From Methanomicrobium antiquum (GTDB lineage: Archaea; Halobacteriota; Methanomicrobia; Methanomicrobiales; Methanomicrobiaceae), in NCBI RefSeq assembly GCF_029633915.1, contig NZ_CP091092.1, positions 310,001 to 374,000 on the forward strand: a DNA stretch of 64,000 nucleotides, written 5' to 3'. Shown here one piece after another: positions 1-9,055 of the stretch. How positions within the stretch are numbered: position 1 is the stretch's first letter; every line of letters starts with the position of its first letter. The translations under genes and the position numbers were made by a program. Below the pieces are notes generated by a model, which was not told the DNA's origin, did no database searches, and saw only the letters and a program-made list of their open reading frames with translations.

Positions 1-2
1 CT

Positions 3-182
3 TTAGGTACATGGGTGATAAGAGAGGCAACCCGTCTTGCAATGAAAAATCCGCATGTTAAATTTGAAAATGCAGACGAGGCCTGTGCATATGTTACAAA
101 ACTTCTTGGAAGTGACAACTGGCTCTCGCACGGAGCTCTTCTAAACGAAATAAAGACACAAAAAACCATTTTCGACTTTTAA
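3..182 (+). CDS. C-terminal end of an unidentified protein (partial)
   Basis: The third forward frame is open from the window edge to a TAA at 180-182 and gives 59 residues, starting LGTWVIREATRLAMKNPH and ending KTQKTIFDF. The codon use fits a real gene and no other frame stays open. I do not recognise the family from this tail; it is mixed polar and hydrophobic with no membrane segment. It converges on the PGF-CTERM gene, with a hairpin repeat between them that could end transcription. Confidence 0.6.
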   Translation, partial: LGTWVIREATRLAMKNPHVKFENADEACAYVTKLLGSDNWLSHGALLNEIKTQKTIFDF

Positions 183-261
183 TAATCTTTGATAATGATA
201 ATTTCCACTATATAAATTTCGACTGTAAATAAAAAATTCCAACTCTAATATTAAAAAAATT

Positions 262-334
262 GATTTTACATGAAAGTTACTTCGTAACTTACATGAAACC
301 GTGCATGAAATATAATTTCATGGACGTTTTTTTG
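262..334 (+). repeat. Hairpin repeat, module B copy
   Basis: This is a copy of a dispersed element. Hairpin one has arms AAGTTAC and GTAACTT around TTC, flanked by CATG on both sides. Hairpin two pairs CATGAAAT with ATTTCATG and is followed by GACG and a T-run. Close relatives lie at 14.7, 17.5, 53.5 and 58.3 kb. It sits between two convergent genes, so hairpin-plus-T-run could act as a terminator on this strand (inference). Confidence 0.8.
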
Positions 335-346
335 TAAGCTTCTTCT

Positions 347-1183
347 TCAGCTTCTTCTAATAAAAAAAGCTGTTCCAAGTGCGGCAAAAAGAGCTGTAAC
401 AAAACCAAAACCCGGTGTGGCCTCTGTTGCAGACGGTGATGGCTGTTTTGTCTCTTCAGCTGTCGGCAACACACCTGGTGAGATGTGGATTTCATAGACA
501 GAAACTGCCTGAGGACCTGTCATTTTTCCAAAAGAGCCTGTTGATTTGCAGATGTCTGACGGAGATTCACCTTTTATAAATTTAACAGAGATGTCAAAGT
601 CTTTTGGATTTTGTGTAGTGTATTCATAAGATTCTCCCGGAAGAAGGCCAGAATTTGTCAGTGTTTCTCCTGACCTGATAACAGTTACATCTGCCGAACT
701 TGCAGTGCATACCGTTCCGAGACATTCTGCACAGTTTGGAACCGGGCTTGTTTTAAGGATATAATCCCCTGCAAGCGGTTTGAATACTTCTCTTTCAGGA
801 TCGCCTGTTAAATCTGTAACTTTTGCTTTTCCTGATAGTTCTGTAATCTTTGCAATGCCAAGATATGTTCCTCCGCTACCACCAAGGATAATGAATCTTA
901 CAGGATCTCCGACACTGAATGTATCAAAAGCGGAGATGTCAGGAACAACGCCTGTAACATTGCCTGCATCAGACGCTATCCACTCGGAAAGAGGAGTTGA
1001 GCCCGAATAAGATGTTGCAAACTGATACTCTGAATAAACAGTGATTGTTTTTTCTGAAACGTTAATATCAGAGATCTTTCCCATACCATTAGCCTCTAAT
1101 ATTACTGCGCCTGCCGGCGAAAAAATAAATAAAAGAGCTGTAAAAAAAATTGCCGCCGGAAATAAATTATTTCTCATGTCCAT
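347..1183 (-). CDS. Secreted surface protein with PGF-CTERM anchor
   Basis: The 278-residue protein has a signal peptide (about residues 1-26, hydrophobic core ending near SPAGA), an extracellular beta-rich body with a cysteine cluster (CAECLGTVC near residue 153), a Thr/Ser/Pro-rich linker, and a tail of PGF-type motif, hydrophobic helix and terminal RRS. That tripartite tail is the PGF-CTERM signal known to be processed by archaeosortase A and lipid-anchored in archaea. The ATG at 1183 is preceded by AGGAG at good spacing. The second ATG two codons later is less well placed. The body is not a family I recognise; a surface or adhesion role is inference. Confidence 0.75.
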   Translation of the reverse strand: MDMRNNLFPAAIFFTALLFIFSPAGAVILEANGMGKISDINVSEKTITVYSEYQFATSYSGSTPLSEWIASDAGNVTGVVPDISAFDTFSVGDPVRFIILGGSGGTYLGIAKITELSGKAKVTDLTGDPEREVFKPLAGDYILKTSPVPNCAECLGTVCTASSADVTVIRSGETLTNSGLLPGESYEYTTQNPKDFDISVKFIKGESPSDICKSTGSFGKMTGPQAVSVYEIHISPGVLPTAEETKQPSPSATEATPGFGFVTALFAALGTAFFIRRS

Positions 1184-1256
1184 GGATATTACTCCTGAAT
1201 AGAAAGAAGATGATGATTGTATATAAAAGCGCTTATTTGCTATAAAAGTTGAGATT

Positions 1257-1274
1257 CCTGATAAACTTATCAGG
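1257..1274. terminator. Perfect palindrome with T-run, terminator-like
   Basis: The sequence CCTGATAAACTTATCAGG is an inverted repeat with 8-bp arms and a 2-nt centre, followed on the plus strand by TTTTTT. It lies just past the stop codon of the DNA ligase gene and could end its transcript, although the T-run favours the other strand. Its CCTGATA core resembles part of the dispersed hairpin repeats. Confidence 0.4.
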
Positions 1275-1284
1275 TTTTTTGTTA

Positions 1285-2919
1285 TCAGGAAGACTGGTTT
1301 TTGAACCTTTCTTCAATTGAAGATATAGTCTCAATTTCATCTATTCTTTTGTCATCACGAAGCCTGATGAATCTTGGGAATCGAAGGGCATAGCCTGCCT
1401 TGTATGTAGGGCTTTTTTGAATCTCGGCATATCCCACTTCAAATACTAACTCCGGTTCAAAAGAAACTGTGTTTTTCGCCTCTAATATGACCGAGTCTTT
1501 TAAAAGACTGTATAATACTGAGAGCATCTCATCTGAAATTCCCGTTGCAACCTTTGAGACAGGAAGTAATGTGCCGGTCTCATCCTGACATGCAAGAAGA
1601 AACGATCCAAACATCTTAGCTCTTTTTCCTTCTCCCCATTCGGCACCGATTACTGCTAAGTCTATTGTATCAACAGCGGGTTTTATCTTAATCCATTCCT
1701 TTCCGCGAACACCCGGAGTGTAATGTGCAGTTAAAGACTTAACCATTATTCCTTCATGCCCGTCTTCTAATGCCTTTTTGTAGAATGATTCAATATAATC
1801 AATATCGTCTGAGACAATCTGCGGTGCAACATAGCTTTCAATTGACTCTTCGAGGATTTCTCTTCTTTTTGAGAAGGGTTCATCTATCAGTGTTTCATTA
1901 TCAATTGAAATAATGTCAAATATGTTTGGAACAAGCTTTATGCTTTCAACATGGCTTGCAATATCATGCTTCCTGCGAAATCTTCTTAAAACGTACTGAA
2001 ACGGAAGTGGTCTTTCACCGTCAACTGCAATTACTTCTCCGTCAAGAATTATGTCGTGTTCTGATGCGTTAATTAGCATTTCAGCAACATCCGGGATTGC
2101 ATTGGTTACATCCTCAAGTTTTCTTGAGTAAATCCTGCACTCATTTCCCTTTTTGTGAAACTGAAATCTTGTTCCGTCATATTTGTATTCTGCGGCAATA
2201 TGTCCGTTTTCTGCGATCATATCTGCAATTGTGCCCTGTTTTGCAAGCATCATTTTGACAGGCCGGAAGAGTTCTACTTTGACCTTCCACAAAGCCACCT
2301 CGCCTTTTCCTGCAAGAACTGCAACGTTTCCCAGATCATTTGATGCCTGATATGCGTGTTCTACCGCATTTGAAGAAACTGAAAAAGCTTTTGCAATTGC
2401 ATCTCTTATGTTTCCCTCACCAACTCCGATTCGAAGCTCTCCTAATATTAGTCTTGATATATACCTTGCCTCTTTTGGATTTGCATTTGAAAACAATCTC
2501 TTTAAGACTTTGAGCTTCTCTTTTTGCGAGCTGTTTCCCAAAACCCCTGATATGTAGTGAAAGTCTCTGAAGACTTCCAAAAGATCCAAAGACTCGGAGA
2601 AAAATGATGTCTGTTCTTTCTTTGCAAGAAGGTTTTCAATTGCCCGTCCTGCGTCACCACCGGAGTTAATTTTTTTAATAACGGCGTCTCTGTTTCGCCC
2701 GACAACATATGCGACCGCCTCATAAACAAGATTAGGCCCGATTCCAATCTTTTCCGGACTATAATCCGGGAAAATTCTGCCCATTAAAAATCTGACAAAA
2801 ACAGGCAGTTCCTCCACGCTTAAGCCGGGAAGCACTCCTGCGATTATGTCTATTGAGTCAAGCCTTCCTGATGTCTCCTCTATGTTTTCACAGATCTCTG
2901 AAAATTCGTTAAAAAGCAT
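1285..2919 (-). CDS. lig: ATP-dependent DNA ligase
   Basis: This replicative and repair ligase seals nicks using ATP. The 544 residues match the usual archaeal length. Residues 1 to about 200 form the helical DNA-binding domain. The adenylation domain carries the KYDGTR motif near residue 250, whose lysine accepts AMP, then the EGIMVKS motif and KIKPAVD. A C-terminal OB domain ends with [13 protein letters not shown]. The ATG at 2919 has GAGGAT just upstream, inside a 22-bp tandem duplication that separates it from the MBL hydrolase gene. The two genes are closely spaced and probably cotranscribed. Confidence 0.96.
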   Translation of the reverse strand: MLFNEFSEICENIEETSGRLDSIDIIAGVLPGLSVEELPVFVRFLMGRIFPDYSPEKIGIGPNLVYEAVAYVVGRNRDAVIKKINSGGDAGRAIENLLAKKEQTSFFSESLDLLEVFRDFHYISGVLGNSSQKEKLKVLKRLFSNANPKEARYISRLILGELRIGVGEGNIRDAIAKAFSVSSNAVEHAYQASNDLGNVAVLAGKGEVALWKVKVELFRPVKMMLAKQGTIADMIAENGHIAAEYKYDGTRFQFHKKGNECRIYSRKLEDVTNAIPDVAEMLINASEHDIILDGEVIAVDGERPLPFQYVLRRFRRKHDIASHVESIKLVPNIFDIISIDNETLIDEPFSKRREILEESIESYVAPQIVSDDIDYIESFYKKALEDGHEGIMVKSLTAHYTPGVRGKEWIKIKPAVDTIDLAVIGAEWGEGKRAKMFGSFLLACQDETGTLLPVSKVATGISDEMLSVLYSLLKDSVILEAKNTVSFEPELVFEVGYAEIQKSPTYKAGYALRFPRFIRLRDDKRIDEIETISSIEERFKNQSS

Positions 2920-2977
2920 TTATATCCTCATTTTATGGTTTTTATATCCTCATTTTATGGTTTTTATATCGTCATTG
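2919..2977. repeat. 22-bp tandem duplication in the lig leader
   Basis: Two perfect 22-bp units (2919-2940 and 2941-2962) are followed by a partial third. Read on the minus strand each unit holds ATGAGGATATAA, which resembles the end of the upstream MBL gene (ATGACGATATAA). The unit next to lig supplies its ribosome-binding site. The duplication lengthens the spacing between the two genes and adds spare start-stop minicistrons. Confidence 0.8.
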
Positions 2978-3740
2978 TATTACAGGCAGTGCATTGTAAA
3001 GAGACTTCAATTGTTGTTTTTTTTGAGAAAAGACCTGCACTGTTTCTTGCTGACGAAAGCGCTTTTTCAGGAGTGTTGTTCTCTTCGCTTAAGTGGGCAA
3101 GAATGATTTTTTCAACATCTCCGTCTGTTTTTTGAATGAATTCAGACGCAGAAGTGTTTGACAGGTGACCGCGTTTTATGTCTCTTATCCTCTCTTTTAA
3201 AAATTGTGGATATGGCCCTGTCTCAAGCATATGCGGGCAGTGGTTACTTTCAAGAATTACCCCATCACAGCATCTTAATGCAGATGCCATCTTCTCTGAA
3301 ATCTGGCCGGTATCTGTACAAAATCCGAGCTTTGAGCCGTTCTCAGATATTATAAATCCACAGGGATCGCATGCGTCATGATATGTTGAAAAAGGTTCGC
3401 TTAGAAAACCTGCGACTTCAAAAACCTCCCCTTTTTTGCATACACACATCTTAATCTCTTTATCTGACGTTCTTTTCTCTTCAAACTGCCATAATGTTCC
3501 CTGAGTTGCAAAAATCGGAACATCGAGCTTTCTTGCAAGAACATCAAGACCTTTTATGTGATCAGTGTGTTCATGCGTAACTAAAATTCCTGAGATAAGG
3601 TCGGGATTTCCACCGGCAATCTCCAGTCTCTTCAAAGTTTCTTTTCCACTCAGACCTGCGTCAATTAAAAGAGCACCACTGTCGCCCTCTATATATGTGC
3701 AGTTTCCCTTGCTTCCGCTTGCAAGGACTGTTACTTTCAT
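2964..3740 (-). CDS. MBL-fold metallohydrolase, YycJ/WalJ-like
   Basis: The 258-residue protein begins with the beta-strand pair MKVTVLASGSKGNCTYIE typical of the family. It has the metal motif HEHTDHIKG (about residues 55-63), LESNHCP with a later metal histidine, and LAHLSEENN near the C-terminus. Such proteins are cytosolic metal-dependent hydrolases or phosphodiesterases; the YycJ branch is thought to act on nucleic acids. The position directly upstream of DNA ligase fits a DNA-repair role, which is inference. The substrate is not determined by sequence. Confidence 0.88.
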   Translation of the reverse strand: MKVTVLASGSKGNCTYIEGDSGALLIDAGLSGKETLKRLEIAGGNPDLISGILVTHEHTDHIKGLDVLARKLDVPIFATQGTLWQFEEKRTSDKEIKMCVCKKGEVFEVAGFLSEPFSTYHDACDPCGFIISENGSKLGFCTDTGQISEKMASALRCCDGVILESNHCPHMLETGPYPQFLKERIRDIKRGHLSNTSASEFIQKTDGDVEKIILAHLSEENNTPEKALSSARNSAGLFSKKTTIEVSLQCTACNTMTI

Positions 3741-3919
3741 TGCAGATATGTTAGGCTTTTATAAGTAAATGTATTTACTCTCTGCCGGAGGCGGGCTTTA
3801 TTAAAATATAAGTAAAAGATGATTTAATACCGGCTGATAAGAGTTTAATTCATGAAAGAAATCAGATGAAATTAATTAAACCACTACCGGATTTTCGTTT
3901 AGAAACGTAATTAAAAGAA

Positions 3920-4102
3920 TTATTTTTTTCCGTATTTCTCAATTGCAACAAGTATAGGCGCAATTGTTCCTGAATGAATGCACCTTCTGATATATTTTGC
4001 AAGTCTTTTGTTGTATCTTATATGTGCCATCTGAAATCCGACTAAAAAGCCAAAGCACAATGTCACAATTGCAAGAAAAACAATTCCTATAAGATCAGTC
4101 AT
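3920..4102 (-). CDS. Small single-pass membrane protein A
   Basis: The 60-residue protein has one N-terminal membrane helix (about residues 4-24), then a basic cytoplasmic tail with KRLAKYIRR. A strong ribosome-binding site (GGGGGAGG) lies nine bases before the ATG, supporting a real gene. It lies just downstream of a second tiny membrane gene with the same plan, so the two form an operon. No family recognised. Confidence 0.65.
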   Translation of the reverse strand: MTDLIGIVFLAIVTLCFGFLVGFQMAHIRYNKRLAKYIRRCIHSGTIAPILVAIEKYGKK

Positions 4103-4128
4103 TTTACCAAGCCTCCCCCAATAAATTA

Positions 4129-4305
4129 TTAGGAAATCTCCTCCATTTCCATAATAAACGGTTCAAATGAGTCGTCGTCACGGCATTTTTCTGCGGCTGT
4201 CATGAAGCGCTTTCTAAAGTAAAAATTCATAACAGTATAGCCTGAAACAATACCGATTATCGAGCAGAAAAGAACAATTACCACTCCAAGCAGCACATCA
4301 AGCAT
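4129..4305 (-). CDS. Small single-pass membrane protein B
   Basis: This 58-residue frame starts MLDVLLGVVIVLFCSI and ends MEMEEIS. It has one N-terminal membrane helix, a basic stretch (NFYFRKRF) and an acidic tail (DDDSFEPF). GGGG lies a few bases before the ATG. It is followed 26 bp later by small membrane protein A, whose helix-then-basic layout is similar; duplication followed by divergence is possible. Function unknown. Confidence 0.6.
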   Translation of the reverse strand: MLDVLLGVVIVLFCSIIGIVSGYTVMNFYFRKRFMTAAEKCRDDDSFEPFIMEMEEIS

Positions 4306-4592
4306 AAATTCCCCTGTCTTTTAATATGGCATTTGTTTATAAAAACCTTTTCATAATACATGAATTGCGAAATTTAAAGCAATAATCAAAAAAATGACAG
4401 CAATAAAACTAAAATATGACTGCCTGCAAAATAACGGCAATAGATTATATATCCGGTTAAGCAAATAGGATATTATAAAAAAAATGTTCATAATTTATAT
4501 GCTGATGCACTATTTCATATAGTTATCAAATTTCAATGGAATATTTTTATTTAAACAGCATCTTTGAGTTTTTAAAATTTTTGTTAAACAGT

Positions 4593-4970
4593 ATGAATCC
4601 TGATAAACCAAAAGTTCTCATTGTTGAGGATGAAGCTGTTCTTGCAATGTCTGTGCGGGAGCTTATGATAAGATATGGCTGTGATGTCTTAGGTACAGCC
4701 TCTAATTACAATGATGCCGTAAAAATTGCAGGCGAAAAATCTCCTGATCTGGTTTTGATGGATATAAGAATAAACGGAACACGTGACGGAATTGAAACCG
4801 CATCGGCAATAAAAGAAATCTGCAACGCTTCTGTAATTTTTGTAACAGCATATAGTGATTCTGCAACAATTGACCGTTGCAAAAAGATAAATCCTTCTGG
4901 ATATCTTGTCAAGCCTTTTCATGAGAATGAACTTAAAAGTGCTGTTATGGGTGCAATAAGCAGGCGCTAA
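4593..4970 (+). CDS. Single-domain response regulator (receiver)
   Basis: This is a stand-alone receiver domain. It has the acidic pair in VLIVEDEA, the phosphoacceptor aspartate in LVLMDIRI, the threonine in VIFVTAYSD and the lysine in GYLVKPF, all in standard order. There is no output domain, so it probably relays phosphate from a histidine kinase encoded elsewhere. I chose the ATG at 4593, where homology begins. An upstream in-frame ATG at 4536 would add 19 hydrophobic residues not expected for this fold. No clear ribosome-binding site precedes either, so a leaderless transcript is possible. Confidence 0.85.
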   Translation: MNPDKPKVLIVEDEAVLAMSVRELMIRYGCDVLGTASNYNDAVKIAGEKSPDLVLMDIRINGTRDGIETASAIKEICNASVIFVTAYSDSATIDRCKKINPSGYLVKPFHENELKSAVMGAISRR

Positions 4971-5039
4971 TAAAAAGAGGGCCGGAAATCCCTGAGTTTT
5001 TATTATAATAAAGCTGTGACTGCTATGAAATTTAGGATT

Positions 5040-5097
5040 CCAAAAATAAGTTTTTCATCATTTTAGTATGAAAACGCTCATCATGCGGTTTTTTTCA
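5040..5097 (+). repeat. Degenerate hairpin repeat, module A end
   Basis: The stretch contains the AAAACGCTCATCATGCGGTTTTTTTCATGA segment (given here only by its key parts: CTCATCATG, GCGGTTTTTT and CATGA), shared in altered form with 9.1, 14.7 and 58.2 kb. The truncated IS1634 copy begins exactly where this repeat stops, so the repeat may mark the deletion junction. Confidence 0.6.
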
Positions 5098-5453
5098 TGA
5101 ATGCCCGGGTTCAATCCCTTTACCAAAGAAACGCTCTGTTGGAACGTCTTTGAAGAACACAGGATGAAGATAAAGCCGCCTGTCAATGAATGCCAGACCG
5201 TTAATAACAAGTGATTTTACAATCTGACCATGAGTGACAATGTGTGATTTTGTTTTAGGAATAAGTTCGTCGATGAGCTCACCGATTTCAAGCTTGTCAT
5301 AAGCACCGGCAACAAGACCATAATGAGCAAGTGATGTGTTTGAACCCTCTATGAATCCATCTATTGAAGGCATATTATACGTTATTTCCTCAAAGTACAA
5401 AGATCTTGCGGTCGAAATTTAAAAATATGGTTTGAAATGGTGCGGATGGTGAG
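5098..5453 (-). pseudogene. IS1634-family element, 5' fragment
   Basis: The fragment holds the left terminal repeat (GGTGCGGATGGTGAG on the plus strand) and the first 100 transposase codons. The encoded peptide is identical to the start of the full element at 42.8 kb. It breaks off at residue 100 and cannot encode an active enzyme. The perfect protein match points to recent insertion followed by deletion of the rest. Confidence 0.9.
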
Positions 5454-5565
5454 AGTATATTGTTTAAATCGATTTTAATTTACATTATTGATTGTACACA
5501 TAAGAATCGAAATGTGCACAACCGGATAATTATTTGCCTGTAAAAATTCGAAAAAACTAAAAATG

Positions 5566-6390
5566 TTAGTTATCGGTTTTCTCATCATTATAGGGAGTAA
5601 ATCCACAATTTTTAAAGATTGCTTTTCCACCGTTACTGGATGAGACATATTCGACAAATTCCTTTGCGGAGTCAGGGTTTTTGGAGAAGGATAATGATCC
5701 TATTGGAATTATTTTAATCAGATTGTCTTTTTCAGGAATATATACTATATCCATTTTTTCAGGGTTGTAGAGATCCTCCCATATAATTGCGGCGTCTGCA
5801 TTTTCAAGAACGATATCTGTTACAATTTCGTTGACAGTTGCTCTTTCCACAACAACATTTGGCAGAATTTTATCTTTAACGCCATTTTTTTCAAATATTT
5901 TTTTTGCAATTATTCCAAGAGCCATACTGTCAGGTTCACCCATTGAAACTCTGACTCCTGCTTTTCCCATGTCCTCAAGAGAGTTTATGCCTGCCGGATT
6001 TCCTTTTGGAGTTGCAATGACAGGCACGTGATATGCAACAAGAGCCTCATCTAAGATGTAGCCTTTCTCTTTTGCCACTTCAAAGTCAGTTGTTGCACCG
6101 GGCATGTAGATATCGCCTTTTTGGGAAAGTTCCATCTGAGCCAAAAGCTGTCCTGAGCCTGCATAATTGTATGTTACAGGAATGCCTGTTTTTTCTGTAA
6201 AGCCCTTTCCTATATCTTCCATTGGCTTTTTCATCCCTGCACCGCAGTAGATAATTAATTCTTCATTTTCAGAGACTATGCCGTTTTCATTTGTTGTTTT
6301 ACCTGTATTGCCGTCCTCTGCAACACATCCGCATAAAAAGACTGCAAATAACAGAATTAATAGTAATGAGAGATAACCACCAGTTTTCAT
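5566..6390 (-). CDS. Molybdate/tungstate-type ABC transporter binding lipoprotein
   Basis: The 274-residue protein has a lipoprotein signal ending at a cysteine (VFLCGC, about residue 22), then a periplasmic-binding fold of the ModA/WtpA type: LIIYCGAGMKKPM, YAGSGQLLAQMELSQKGDIYMPG, a central hinge, and DAAIIWEDL. These proteins bind oxyanions outside the membrane. No permease or ATPase gene adjoins it, so partners would be elsewhere. Its promoter faces hisD across a region with three TTAACTA sites, which may serve as a metal-oxyanion repressor operator (inference). The ligand could be molybdate, tungstate or another oxyanion. Confidence 0.82.
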   Translation of the reverse strand: MKTGGYLSLLLILLFAVFLCGCVAEDGNTGKTTNENGIVSENEELIIYCGAGMKKPMEDIGKGFTEKTGIPVTYNYAGSGQLLAQMELSQKGDIYMPGATTDFEVAKEKGYILDEALVAYHVPVIATPKGNPAGINSLEDMGKAGVRVSMGEPDSMALGIIAKKIFEKNGVKDKILPNVVVERATVNEIVTDIVLENADAAIIWEDLYNPEKMDIVYIPEKDNLIKIIPIGSLSFSKNPDSAKEFVEYVSSSNGGKAIFKNCGFTPYNDEKTDN

Positions 6391-6401
6391 AAAATGTATG
6401 T

Positions 6402-6474
6402 TTAACTATCTCTATTATTGAGGTTTTATATTTTATGTGATGAATATATCATTATATTAACTAAGTATAGTTAA
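6402..6474. promoter_or_regulatory. Inverted TTAACTA operator in divergent promoter
   Basis: TTAACTA-AGTA-TAGTTAA at 6457-6474 is a perfect 7-bp inverted repeat with a 4-bp spacer. A third TTAACTA copy lies at 6402-6408, right before the binding-lipoprotein gene. This arrangement is typical of a dimeric repressor with DNA looping or dual promoters. The regulator is not identifiable from the window. Confidence 0.5.
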
Positions 6475-6595
6475 CACCATCTCTGGGAAAATTCAGGCAA
6501 CAGGGAAATTATGCATGAAGTTTTTTTTGTTATTGGTATCTGATGTTTTTGCAAACTTTAATTCTGTTTTGGCTCAAAAGAATCTACAGGTTTAT

Positions 6596-7843
6596 ATGTT
6601 AAAAGAGCTGGATGTCAGGAATTGGGTTGCCAAACGGAGAAGTGGATTTTCAGATGTATCTGACAGTGTCTCTGAAATAATCAATAATGTCAGGGAAAAT
6701 GGTGATTCTGCGCTTTTTGAATATGCAAAAAAGTTTGATAACGTTGAGCTTTCAGAACTTCGTGTAACAGAAGATGAGATAGAGGATTCTTATGAAAATG
6801 TTGACATGAGGCTTGTTGAAAGTTTAATAGAGGCAGAGGCCAGAATAACAGAATTTCATGAATATCAGAAGAAAGATGATCTATGGCTTAGAAATGTTGC
6901 CTTTGGCCTTACTCTGGGTGTAAAGACAACACCTCTTTTCAGGGTTGGATGCTATATCCCAGGCGGGCGTGCATCTTATCCTTCAACTGCACTAATGACT
7001 GTAATTCCTGCAAGAGTTGCAGGTGTTTCTGAAATATGTGCATGCACACCTCCGCCTGTAAACCCTTTGACACTTGTAGGCTTTGATATTGCAGGAGTTT
7101 CTGAAATATACAAAACAGGAGGAGCACAGGCAGTTGCCGCAATGGCGCTTGGAACAGAATCAGTAAAGCCGGTTGATAAAATTGTAGGCCCGGGCAATGT
7201 ATTTGTTACAGCAGCCAAGATGATGCTTCGTGAATACGCAGAGATTGACTTTCCGGCAGGCCCGTCTGAGATTGGAATAATTGCTGATTCATCCGCAAAT
7301 CCTGCCTTTATTGCCGCTGATATTTTAGCGCAGGCAGAACATGATCCAAACGCCGCATGTGTACTTGTTACCACCAAAAAGAGTCTTGCAGAAAAGGTGT
7401 CTGAAGAGGTAAAAAAACAGTTTGAAAAAGCGCCAAGAAAGGAAATTATACAAAAAGCACTTTTAAACTCAGGTTTTATTATCTGCGATACATTAGAGGA
7501 TGCAATCTCTGTAACTGATGAAATCGCACCGGAACATTTGTCAATTCAGGTATATGACTCTCTTTATGTCTTAAACAAGGTAAAAAACGCAGGGTCGATA
7601 TTTGTCGGGCCGTATGCGCCGGTTGCATGCGGCGATTATGCCTCAGGTACAAATCATGTTCTTCCAACAGCCGGATACTCAAAAGTTTACTCCGGCCTTA
7701 ATGTGAGCCATTTTACAAAGACATCTACCGTTCAGATAATTGACAGAGACGGACTTGAAGAGATTGGAGATATTGTTGAGACTCTTGCCGAAGCCGAGGG
7801 TCTTTTTGCACATGCAGAATCGGTCAGAATCAGAAGAAGATAA
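6596..7843 (+). CDS. hisD: Histidinol dehydrogenase
   Basis: HisD performs the last two steps of histidine synthesis, oxidising histidinol to histidine with NAD. The sequence shows the CYIPGGRASYPS segment, KTGGAQAVAAMA, KIVGPGNVFVTAAKM, DFPAGPSE, the AEHDPNA metal site and APEHLSIQ. I chose the ATG at 6596 (MLKELDVRNW), which has AGG upstream and gives 415 residues, near the family norm. An upstream ATG at 6515 would add 27 hydrophobic residues unlike HisD homologues. It stands alone, away from hisC at 22.4 kb. Confidence 0.95.
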   Translation: MLKELDVRNWVAKRRSGFSDVSDSVSEIINNVRENGDSALFEYAKKFDNVELSELRVTEDEIEDSYENVDMRLVESLIEAEARITEFHEYQKKDDLWLRNVAFGLTLGVKTTPLFRVGCYIPGGRASYPSTALMTVIPARVAGVSEICACTPPPVNPLTLVGFDIAGVSEIYKTGGAQAVAAMALGTESVKPVDKIVGPGNVFVTAAKMMLREYAEIDFPAGPSEIGIIADSSANPAFIAADILAQAEHDPNAACVLVTTKKSLAEKVSEEVKKQFEKAPRKEIIQKALLNSGFIICDTLEDAISVTDEIAPEHLSIQVYDSLYVLNKVKNAGSIFVGPYAPVACGDYASGTNHVLPTAGYSKVYSGLNVSHFTKTSTVQIIDRDGLEEIGDIVETLAEAEGLFAHAESVRIRRR

Positions 7844-8037
7844 CGATAATAAGATGCCGGTAATAAGCTAATGGTAATAAAATAACCATAATGAGCTAGC
7901 GGGAATAAAATTACAATTAACAAAAGGACAAGAGAAGCAATCACAAAATCAAAAAATCACAAAAAAAAACAATTTTTTAGGTTTATTTTCTTCAGATTAG
8001 AAAAATTATTCAGATTAGAAAAATATAAATTAATTTA

Positions 8038-8973
8038 TTAGAAGAGATAATCATCCCGTTTATTTCCCGTACCAAGAGCTTTTCCAATCTCCTGTTCTTC
8101 TATCGGGGTAGCAGGAATATTTGAAATATCGTTTGAAATATCAGAAATGTCTGAAACATCAGAGTAATCTTTCTCTTCTTTTACAGTTTTTTCTTCCATT
8201 TCTTCTATCACTATTTCTTCTTTTACAGAAGTTTCAGTTTTATTTTCAGTTGTATTATCAGATTTAAAATCATCTTTTTCTTCAAAAACCTCATCATAGT
8301 CATTATCCTGATAATCATCATATCCTGCTGATTTTTCATATGATGTGTTTTCATAAGAGTCATAATCAGTGTCTGAATTGTAAACGCCGGTTAAAACTCC
8401 CCTTACCTTTCCTTTATCCTGGATGTCAAGAATTACTGATCCAAGCTCGCAGAGAATCCGCTGGGATTCTCTTCCCCATTTAATTATGGTTTTTTCCTGC
8501 AAAAGTCCGGCATTTAAATTTTCATTTTTGCCTTTGAGAAGGATTGCAGTCACTTTTGGGCCTGCAACAAATGAAATTAAAATAAAAATCAGACCTGCAA
8601 GCGAGACTAAAAGTCCTCCGTAAAGCTGATTTCCAAGAGCCTGATTAATTTTGAAGAACAGGGATGTTGTCGGGCTGTAAATTCCAAAAAGGCCTGCCAG
8701 AAATACAAGTGCTCCAAAAGCAAAAAGAATTTTGTTTCCTGTTCTCTTCTCATAGATTTCAAGACCGCGAATGTCCTCAATTTTTATCTCCTGTGTCAGA
8801 GACGGCCTGTTCATCTTTGATGCCGCTTTTGTAAGGCCGTAAAATATAAGGCGCTTTGAGGTGACCGCGATATGTAGCGAGGCTTTTTGCGGTTTAAGCA
8901 TCTCAAAACCTCTGTATTCCTTAATTATGGTCTCATCGGCAGACAGTTTGATATAATCTGAAACAGATGGCAT
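8038..8973 (-). CDS. Membrane protein with PH-like N-terminus and acidic tail
   Basis: The 311 residues form three parts. An N-terminal segment (MPSVSDYIKLSADETII to about residue 85) resembles the bacterial PH-like fold, with the ITSKRLIFYG-type strand seen here as VTSKRLIFYG. Two membrane helices follow at about residues 85-105 and 120-140. The last 110 residues are acidic and low in complexity, rich in Asp, Glu, Ser and Tyr, probably disordered and cytoplasmic. I do not recognise a named family. It has no close operon partner. Confidence 0.65.
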   Translation of the reverse strand: MPSVSDYIKLSADETIIKEYRGFEMLKPQKASLHIAVTSKRLIFYGLTKAASKMNRPSLTQEIKIEDIRGLEIYEKRTGNKILFAFGALVFLAGLFGIYSPTTSLFFKINQALGNQLYGGLLVSLAGLIFILISFVAGPKVTAILLKGKNENLNAGLLQEKTIIKWGRESQRILCELGSVILDIQDKGKVRGVLTGVYNSDTDYDSYENTSYEKSAGYDDYQDNDYDEVFEEKDDFKSDNTTENKTETSVKEEIVIEEMEEKTVKEEKDYSDVSDISDISNDISNIPATPIEEQEIGKALGTGNKRDDYLF

Positions 8974-9055
8974 TGTTAAAAGTTACTTGTTTCAAAGAAG
9001 TATAAATTGTTCTAAAATGTAAATCTGGAATATATTGTGAAAAATCAAATCTGAT

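Noticed and set aside
5095-5400. A 101-residue independent gene
   Set aside because: Its sequence is identical to the start of the IS1634 transposase at 42.8 kb; it is a truncated element.
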